Position numbers and translations under genes: made by a program
Assembly: GCF_002104995.1 (NCBI RefSeq)
Contig: NW_024468249.1
Location: forward strand, 2,418,001-2,482,000
DNA from: Linderina pennispora
Lineage: Eukaryota; Kickxellomycota; Kickxellomycetes; Kickxellales; Kickxellaceae
Length of the DNA stretch: 64,000 bases
Reading direction: 5' to 3'
Shown here: positions 57,574 to 64,000 of the stretch, in pieces
How the letters are laid out: every line of letters begins with the position of its first letter
Numbering within the stretch: the stretch's first letter is position 1
The notes under the pieces: model-generated
Told to the model about the DNA's origin: nothing
Database searches by the model: none
What the model saw: the letters and a program-made list of their open reading frames with translations, nothing else

Positions 57574-58365
57574 GATAATGACACTTGTTCAGGTAATACA
57601 GGAAATATAAATGACGCTAGTGACTGGGTGTGTATACTGTCGATAAACGATCCTCCTCAGGAACACACCTACAGATAGCATTGGTGATGGCCCTTGGCTG
57701 TGACAACTGGGTGTTATGGATATTCATTTCGCTGTCCTATCCTGAATCGATACCCAGTATCCACAGCCTACACTGCATGTAAATCAACGAACGGTCAAGT
57801 GGCAGGTAAAAGAAGGGCGTTTACAAAAATACCCACGCAGTGCTGTCTTCCACCTGATAATGGCATGCTACACATAATCTGTTTGTTGCGGTCGCCTTTG
57901 CTTCTTAGCAGGTCATACTGTTAACCTTCAGAGAGTCCAGTAGTTATGAGCTTTATGGAATGAATAAATGGAAATTTGCTGAGGAGAAAAAAGGGAGGGT
58001 GGGGCCGTTCCGGCCCAGTGTTTATACAGGTGGGGATTTGGATCTGCACATGGTGACGAAGGGCATAGGGTTGCCCGAATGTCAACACATACAATCAAAT
58101 ACGGTGGGAGCCGCTATCACCATGTCTGTATATTTCCCTGGGATTAATGACACTCGTCAAAGCTAACATTTTCGAGACTATCAGATTTTTTCATCTTTAC
58201 TAGAAATACTCTGCTCGCGATGCGAGCTCGGCTGCTAATCAGCATGGGTTGACACGTCGATAAGAGCATCACGGCGAACCGGTCATTTGGACGTGTCGGA
58301 TGGTTGTTGGTGCAATGTCGATCATGGACATCTCCCATCTTGGTGGCTTGCTCAGCGCAGGCGCT
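57574..58365. other. gene-poor stretch beside a transposon remnant
   Basis: About 790 bases. Open frames are short with no recognisable motif. It is AT-richer than the neighbouring genic DNA and may include the flank of the transposon remnant. No inverted repeat could be established by eye. Confidence 0.35.
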
Positions 58366-59542
58366 TCAGCGCTGGTTCGCTGCTGCATGCCTCTTGCGCA
58401 GCCTCTTTATTGCAGGGGTGGTGCCAGAAGCATCAGCAGCAATGGCCGTAGAACGACGGAACCGTTCAGGAATACTGCCTGAATCACAGAGTGACTGGAA
58501 AACGAGTCTGAAGTTTAGAACTGCTGTGGGATCGCGGTTCAAGAGCCGAGACGAATAGGCTCGCCTGTATTGTGCCATGGCCCGCTTACATGACTCGCTT
58601 GTACAGCGGAGAAGGCCATGGCACTTCACAGTTGGGTTCTTCGATCTCTGGTAGGGCCGTGGGTTGGGAACATGCCGGGATGTCTGCAGCAGCAGCCAAT
58701 ACAGCAGCAAGTGAATCAGCCACTACTGCTGCAGTTGCTGCAGTGGCCTCTGTTGCACCTGATGGCATCTTCGCTGCTTCGCGTGCAGACTTCTTGGCCA
58801 ATTTTTCGCCCTTTTCTGCTGCTTTCCTTGCCTCTGTTGCTACCCTCTTTGCTGCACTGATCTCTGTAACCTGCTCGTGTGTTTTCAAAATAAACACCTG
58901 CTTGATTATTTGCTTGTCTAAGCGCACATGGCCTGGGATCCATGATGTCCGCAGAGGCAAGCATTGGGGAGGAGACTTGCCAAGCTGCTCATTCTCGATA
59001 AGCTGGCATAGGCGAATGTATGCACGCAGATGCTTAAGTGGATTTGCCTTGGCATCATAGTATCGGCTGCCTTTGGCGAATCTGTACTTGGCATCATAGG
59101 CATTAAGGGCTGGTGCCAGCTTGTTGTAGATTGCAAGCATCGGTGGGGTGAACACACTGAGATCAGGGTGCCTAGAGGCAACTGCCTGGCGGAGCTTCTG
59201 TGCAGGTGTAAAAATACACACTTGACATGCATTATTGAACTCAGCCTTAGACACATTGCCCATTGTACTGTGCAGTGTGTTTTTGCGGCTGCGAATATCA
59301 ATCAATTTGGCCAGAATCCGCTGTAGGCAAGTGCCATACTGCAACAGAATGTTGTTCTTGTATGCTGTCATTAGCTCGGTATCCACGTATGTTGCTACTT
59401 GATTCATTTCACGTACGCCATGTAGCTCGATATCGCCATTATGCAATAGATAACCATAAATATAGTATACAACTACATCACCGAAATCTGCGCTCGACAG
59501 TTCTGACCTGTCCTTCCAGTTAACGAAATCCTCGGCAGACAT
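58366..59542 (-). mobile_element. transposase-derived gene remnant (N-terminal part joined to a C-terminal tail)
   Basis: The frame from MSAEDFVNWKDRSELSSADF encodes about 318 aa including ELHGVREMNQVATYVDTELM and PLRTSWIPGHVRLDKQIIKQ, then a Lys/Ala/Glu-rich helix. After a frame change near 58640 the sequence reads CHGLLRCTSESCKRAMAQYR, then LNRDPTAVLNFRLVF, ending KRHAAANQR. That ending resembles the C-terminal zinc-finger tail of large transposases common in early-diverging fungi: a 'GLLRC..C' motif followed by 'NRD..AVLNFR'. The usual middle part with the catalytic acidic residues is missing, so this looks like an internally deleted, non-autonomous copy. The family name is uncertain. Confidence 0.55.
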
Positions 59543-60423
59543 GGCTGTCTTTGCCTTCAGATTGTGATATATAAATAAATAAATAAAACGAAAAAAACCC
59601 TTTTTCACAAATGTTGCTGGGTCAAAGGCATCATCGTAAGCTAGCTGATGGAGTAGTATCTATCGTGCAAGCATGTATGTATGCTCTTTGATGATGTTGA
59701 CGCTGTGTACAAATTGCTCTAGGCGAGGCAACATAGAATCACGGAAGCCAATACCACCAAGTGATGTCTTTATGACAGTAGTGCTGCGGGTAATATTCAT
59801 TTGAGAAATTCGGTAGGCAAGAAGAGAAATGATGCTGTTCAGTTTTGCTTTATTGCGTATGCATAGCATTAAGAACTTTTTATTAAAAATTATCTGGCTT
59901 GCATGGTTCTTGGGGCCCTTAGCACTGATACAGACTCTTGAATCAGTCTATACAGACTGGGTCCATTGTGGCCCAAATACTACTGCTTACGCATGTTCAT
60001 AAGACAAATTAATTTATAAAATAAACCCACAAATATTGCATAACCACCAGAAGAGCTATATGGCCTTATTCAATAGGTGCTCATGAATGAATATCCTAAG
60101 GGTGTTGCGCAGCCGGTGATGACCACCATGATGACGCCATGGAAGTTATCAGGCCGACCGACAATGAGAGCAGCTCTTGCGCTGAACCAATGGAGATATA
60201 TAGTGGAGACCTGTGACCACTACAATAACAACTTGTCACCCTGGTTTCACCGATGAGGTCGGATGCCGCACAAGATCAAAAAGGAGTTTATAGAGTAAGT
60301 CACCCAAGCTCGTGCTGAAGCTTAAGAGTTTTATCTTTCAACCAGTTTAAAAGGTTCTAGCGGACGGTCGGATACTTTTTAGACTATAAAATCTTATATA
60401 AAGGTAAGGGAAAGATATCGATT
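59543..60423. other. AT-rich gene-poor stretch
   Basis: About 880 bases, clearly more AT-rich than the rest of the window. A 69-codon minus-strand frame at 59660-59869 has no known motif. It lies between two degraded genes and probably belongs to the same decayed island. Confidence 0.4.
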
Positions 60424-61267
60424 ATGAGTTTGCGTGCCGCGAGTGACCCAGACATTCGTATGAACGAGAAGAGACCGGCCAGTACAGTTAATTTGGCATC
60501 AGTGTCATCCATTTCATCTCTACCAGAGGTTGACTCAAAGTAAGCATGGCTTGTTGTCTTGGATGCATTTTTCGGCTTCATGTTTTCTAATGGACTTACC
60601 ATCACCTATGGCGTCTACATGGAGGATTACAAGGTCAACGAGTTCCCCGACACCTCAGCGTCCTTTTTATCATGGATTGGTTCTATTCAGGCAGCAATGC
60701 CGTGGTTTTTGGGTGTTGGTGTCAGCAAACTATGCACCCGTTATGACATTCACCACTTGTGCATGGTTGGTGCTCATACCACTGGAGTTTCTTTCATGGG
60801 GTGCCAACTTGTCATCAACCATGATTGCGGCAAGCGTGTTGGGTCGGATCGCAATTGGTGCCCTGGGTGATAGAGTTGGCCCGCTCAATATGATGATATT
60901 CACAACAGCAGCTAGCTGCAATAGTGTGTTTGCACTATGGCTGCCATCTACTTCGACAAGCATAGCTATAGCCTTTTCAGTTATCTTTGGCTTCTTTTCT
61001 GGTATAGTTGCTGGGTTGCCGCCAGTGCTTACCAGCCGCATTTTTGGTGTTGAGCGCATGCCATCCATCATTGGGCTGGTTATGTTTGCAGGCGGGTGTG
61101 GCTTCCTTGCTGCAACACCCTCGTCCGGCACACTACTGTCTCGGTTCGGTAACGGAGCGGATTTCGACAGCATGATTGTTTTTACGGGGTTGGTGCTTGC
61201 CGTCAGCATAATATGCCAGCTTTCTCTTAGAGTAGCTGTTTCAAGGCGCCTATTTGAAAAGATGTAG
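60424..61267 (+). pseudogene. broken monocarboxylate-transporter-like MFS gene
   Basis: The start MSLRAASDPDIRMNEKRPAS is followed by an in-frame TAA at 60541-60543 directly before AWLVVLDAFFGFMF, the usual first membrane span. TM1-3 residues (GLTITYGVYMEDYKVNEFPD, LSWIGSIQAAMPWFLGVGVS) are then joined near 60740, in a different frame, to the second half (NLSSTMIAASVLGRIAIGAL through GFFSGIVAGLPPVLTSRIFG to the stop at 61265-61267). About five membrane spans (roughly TM4 to TM7/8) are missing. A stop codon, a frame change and an internal deletion together make a pseudogene likely. Intact relatives are MCT/MCH-type transporters of the major facilitator superfamily. Confidence 0.75.
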
Positions 61268-61598
61268 AGCCAGTTTAAATACTATTTGCTCGCTACCCCA
61301 TGCTGAATGGTAGCTGGTAGTAGTGACTATTGCAGCGTTTTGTGTTTCTACTACACAGAGCGACATCCAGAGTGAGTATCTATAGGCCAGTGTACAGGGA
61401 TGTGGATATGCATTCTCTTTGCCATCATAGCTGACTATACGGTCCATGAACGCTATCTACCTGAGGGCTGAAATGACCAATTCCATGACGATACGCATAT
61501 GCATTGTGATTCAGATTGTGTTGTTACATAGAGAAGTGATTATATTACATGCAGATAAACGCAGGCAGCATTGCCCTTGGGCAGCTATTCTATGAGTG
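61268..61598. other. intergenic, no gene seen
   Basis: About 330 AT-rich bases between the broken transporter and the 3' end of the LysM gene. Nothing recognisable. Confidence 0.35.
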
Positions 61599-62785
61599 TC
61601 AGAACACAAAGGACACATATTTTTGTATACTCTTGTATGGCACACGAGGCCACGACGACATGCTTGTATCTACTCCTTCCTCGCTGCCCAAGACGACCTC
61701 GATCAGATGCAACTGCCGCACGGTTGGAACTAGTCTTCTCGATAATTCATCTCTATATCGCGAGTTGATGTAATCGATATACTGCAGCGTATATTTCCCC
61801 GAGCAGACCCGCAGCGGAATATACAGATGGTCGCGTGTAAGCAGCTCGCTCGGCGACCACAGGCGATTGAGCCGTTTCAGATTCGAGACCTACTGTTGTA
61901 ACGAAATACAAATCAGTAAACGTAGTAGCACCAGAGCAAATACAGATCACTATCATCTGCAACTTACCGAGACGCCATACAAGATCGAAATCCCCTCAAG
62001 CGTATCGTTACTGGAGACCAGGTGCTTCACAGTTTTGATAGTGCGCAGCTGCTGGCTTGGCACAGACATATGGCCACAGTACTGCCTTCAGAAACCGACA
62101 ATATGCTCTTTCCGTACGAAAGCCCTGGCAAGCCATCTGCCGATGGCCGCCCAGGCACCCTGTGGATCTGCAATGGCAGCACGCCACCGTCTTTGGGCAG
62201 GCTAATTGCCAAGCCCGCGCCTTTTTGCCGTGGACTATCATGGCTCGGCCCTTCAACCAGCGGGCCCTCCGGAACTGTTATATCTGTATCTGCACGCACC
62301 CGCGCCATATGTATATCATTATGCGGCAGCGGTGTCGAGATGGCGTCGTCAATACATTCCAGCATGTCTTTCAATGCTCGTTTCCGGGTCGCCAGCTCAA
62401 ACTCGTTTATATGTGCCCGCGACGGCGATACCAGCGGGTCATTTGCTGCGCGAACACGACGTGCTGCCCGGCTAGGCGATAGTTGCGTCAGTGATGGCGT
62501 AGAGTACGCGGGCTCCGTGAAGGTCTGGGCTCCCCATGGATTCCCGTAGAAATGGCTGCTCATCGGCGGGAGGGGGTCCACAGAGGTGCTGCCTGGCCTG
62601 TCTAGTAAATGCCAACTCGGCTTGTGTGTCGCCTGGCTGCTGCGGTTTAAGGCTATGGTTGCTGTGGTTGTTGGTGACATTGACCGGTAGGGCCGAGCAT
62701 ATACGACAGCGGGCCGTCTTTGGTGGTTTACAGTTGGGGCGGTCGAAAGCAACGAAAGAGACAGGAGGGAAAGAGCAGGCTGCAA
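61599..62785 (-). CDS. LysM-domain protein, probably intracellular LYSMD-like
   Basis: The N-terminal 200 residues are Ser/Pro-rich and disordered (TRKRALKDMLECIDDAISTP is the only ordered-looking helix). After a frame change near 62080 the LysM domain reads KHLVSSNDTLEGISILYGVS. A phase-0 intron (donor GTAAGT at 61967, acceptor TAG) follows, then VSNLKRLNRLWSPSELLTRD and LYIPL. This is the LysM pattern, with the gap after 'YGVS' as in animal and fungal LYSMD proteins, and the domain lies without a convincing signal peptide, so a cytosolic or membrane-peripheral role is more likely than a secreted chitin-binding effector. The stop is at 61599-61601. About 365 aa; the start codon is uncertain. 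Confidence 0.7.
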
Positions 62786-62981
62786 GGTCTAGAGTGGAAA
62801 ATAGCAAACAATTAACGGAGAAAAACCGAACGGAAGTAGAGAAGCGCGAGGTGCTAGGTCACCTCTAAACGGGCCTACCAGGCCCTGACCAAATGCAACG
62901 TCATACCCCGGGCCAATCAGCAGCAGTTCACATGTCGGAGGTCTTTTTTTGCATTTAGTTTCTCAGCCAAAAAACAAAAAA

Positions 62982-63518
62982 CTAAGCGTGTTCCTCGAGC
63001 TCGACCAGCACGCCGCCACAGTCTTTAGGATGCAAGAACACGACAGGCAGGTTGTGCGCTCCGATCTTGGGTTCCTCGCTCAGCGGCCTCACGCCCTTCT
63101 CCTTCAGCGTCTTCAGAGCCTCCTTGATGTTGTCGACGTTAATGCAAATGTGGTGGATTCCGCCGTTCTTGTTCTTGGCCAAAAAGCCTGCAATGGGGCT
63201 CTTGTCACCGTATGGATGCAGAAGCTCGATCTTGGTGTTCCCCAGCTCAACAAAGACCGTGTAGACGCCGTGGTCCGGCTGCGCAACGCTGTCGCTGACC
63301 TTGTTGGCCTGCATGATGTTGCGCCAGAACGACGTGGCCTGCTCCATGTCGGGCACCGCAATGGCGACGTGGTTCAGGTGGCCGAGCTTCCAGACCGGCG
63401 AGTCCTTGGTTGCGTCGGAGACAAACGAGCGGGTCATCGTGTAGGCTGGGCGGAGCGTCTTTGGGAAGGCAGTCTGGGTGGCGGTACAGCGACGCAGGGC
63501 AGTTGCTAAAAGGCGCAT
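62982..63518 (-). CDS. MCEE: methylmalonyl-CoA epimerase, mitochondrial
   Basis: 178 aa, intronless. The first 35 residues are Arg/Thr/Ala-rich without acidic residues (MRLLATALRRCTATQTAFPK), a likely mitochondrial presequence. The VOC/glyoxalase fold has the metal ligands in their usual places: LNHVAIAVPDMEQATSFWRN, ELGNTKIELLHPYGDKSPI, GGIHHICINVDNI and the final VLVELEEHA. It interconverts the two methylmalonyl-CoA epimers between propionyl-CoA carboxylase and B12-dependent mutase. Most Dikarya use the methylcitrate cycle instead, so presence here implies a B12-type propionate route in this fungus. The gene is intact. Confidence 0.92.
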   Translation of the reverse strand: MRLLATALRRCTATQTAFPKTLRPAYTMTRSFVSDATKDSPVWKLGHLNHVAIAVPDMEQATSFWRNIMQANKVSDSVAQPDHGVYTVFVELGNTKIELLHPYGDKSPIAGFLAKNKNGGIHHICINVDNIKEALKTLKEKGVRPLSEEPKIGAHNLPVVFLHPKDCGGVLVELEEHA

Positions 63519-63727
63519 TTATACAAAATTTCGAATATGAGAGGACGCGAAAGCGGAAGAAGATGGTATGCTGTCGATGGCAAGGGTACTAGGCGACAGG
63601 CTGGGACACAGGAGGCGCGTTTTTATATATAGTGACTTAAAAACAAAGGGAGCAGAGGCGAGCGGCGGCGCAGACACGAATCAGACAGGACAGTGTGCGA
63701 ATTTTCCCACCGTTTATCGTCCGCATC
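63519..63727. other. intergenic, no gene seen
   Basis: About 210 bases between the epimerase start and the stop of the next minus-strand gene. A TATATATA-like stretch near 63624-63632 is in the opposite orientation to the epimerase. Nothing else is evident. Confidence 0.3.
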
Positions 63728-64000
63728 TTATCGCCACCGCTGCTGCTGCTGCTGCTGATGATGATGCTGTGTCGATGTGCTGACCCTGGAAATGCCGTTC
63801 GGACCGCCGGGCCGCTCTGCCAAGTCGCTCTCATCCAGCATGTTGTGGAAAGGGATATAGCGCATCAGACGCTCGTTCTCCTTGCGCAGCATCTCGATCT
63901 GTTGCCGCAGCGCCTGCGACTCAGCTGCCTCGCGCTGCAATCCCCGAAGCAGCTCCTGAACCACAAAGTGCTGCTTTATCATGTCCAGGTGCAGATTGCG
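63728..64000 (-). CDS. C-terminal end of a coiled-coil protein, 5' end outside window
   Basis: Reading in from the window edge: RNLHLDMIKQHFVVQELLRG, then a heptad-like helix QREAAESQALRQQIEMLRKE ending ENERLMRYIPF, followed by a Gly/Pro linker and a His/Gln-rich end (QHHHQQQQQQRWR). The Leu/Ile spacing fits a leucine-zipper dimerisation helix, as at the end of a bZIP or bHLH factor, but the basic region is not in view. Function cannot be given. Confidence 0.55.
   Translation of the reverse strand, partial: RNLHLDMIKQHFVVQELLRGLQREAAESQALRQQIEMLRKENERLMRYIPFHNMLDESDLAERPGGPNGISRVSTSTQHHHQQQQQQRWR

Noticed and set aside
1-64000. tRNA and rRNA genes
   Set aside because: I looked for B-box-like GGTTCGAATCC strings and found only matches inside coding exons without a matching acceptor stem; no rRNA-like conserved blocks were seen.

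Overview
The window is eukaryotic nuclear DNA from a fungus. Genes sit densely on both strands, introns are short (about 60-200 bp) with GTAAGT/GTATGT-type donors and TAG/CAG acceptors, and the gene set is fungal: Sch9-like kinase, velvet regulator, GT15 mannosyltransferase, Pho84-type phosphate transporter, Cue1, low-Mr thioredoxin reductase. Several genes are rare or absent in the familiar Ascomycota/Basidiomycota: NELF-B, CYRI/FAM49, RalGAP-alpha, mitochondrial methylmalonyl-CoA epimerase and two MIF-like tautomerases. This points to an early-diverging fungus, possibly Kickxellomycotina/Zoopagomycota (inference; no marker gene is present to prove it). No rRNA, tRNA, CRISPR or bacterial feature was seen.

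Layout. 0-5 kb: a DIP2/CMR2-family double adenylate-forming-domain gene, open at the window edge and heavily frameshifted. 5.3-7.8 kb: an uncharacterised membrane protein. 8.2-10.7 kb: a three-exon SCH9-type AGC kinase. 12.3-19.5 kb: a RalGAP-alpha-like Rap/Ran-GAP gene. 20-21 kb: two MIF-family genes on the minus strand, divergent from a UDP-glucose 4-epimerase. 22.7-24.1 kb: a small membrane protein and a CUE1-like ERAD factor. 24.2-25.8 kb: a recent tandem duplication of a HINT-type HIT gene. 26-31 kb: an RS/His-tailed protein, an RBM25/Snu71-like splicing factor and NELF-B. 32-37 kb: a phosphate transporter convergent with a divergent RasGEF-like protein. 37.3-39.9 kb: a secreted tandem-repeat protein with dibasic KR sites spaced about 68 residues apart (KEP-like). 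40.8-43 kb: a mannosyltransferase divergent from a small disordered protein. 43.8-46.5 kb: thioredoxin reductase and ADP/ATP carrier. 46.9-57.6 kb: velvet regulator, CYRI, a CRT10-like WD40 protein, an Aurora kinase and a CUZ1/ZFAND1 AN1-finger protein. 57.6-61.3 kb: a degenerate island with a transposase remnant and a broken MFS transporter. 61.6-64 kb: a LysM protein, methylmalonyl-CoA epimerase and the edge of a coiled-coil protein.

As a set the genes cover growth and nutrient signalling (SCH9, RalGAP, RasGEF-like, phosphate transporter), transcription and splicing (NELF-B, RBM25, velvet), cytoskeleton and mitosis (CYRI, Aurora), protein quality control (CUE1, CUZ1) and mitochondrial metabolism (carrier, epimerase). 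They look like an ordinary chromosomal neighbourhood, not a biosynthetic cluster.

A major caveat is that many otherwise conserved genes carry single-base frameshifts. Most of those that could be located fall in short mononucleotide runs, which points to consensus indel errors more than to pseudogenes. Several models below therefore span frame changes, and these are stated in each entry.
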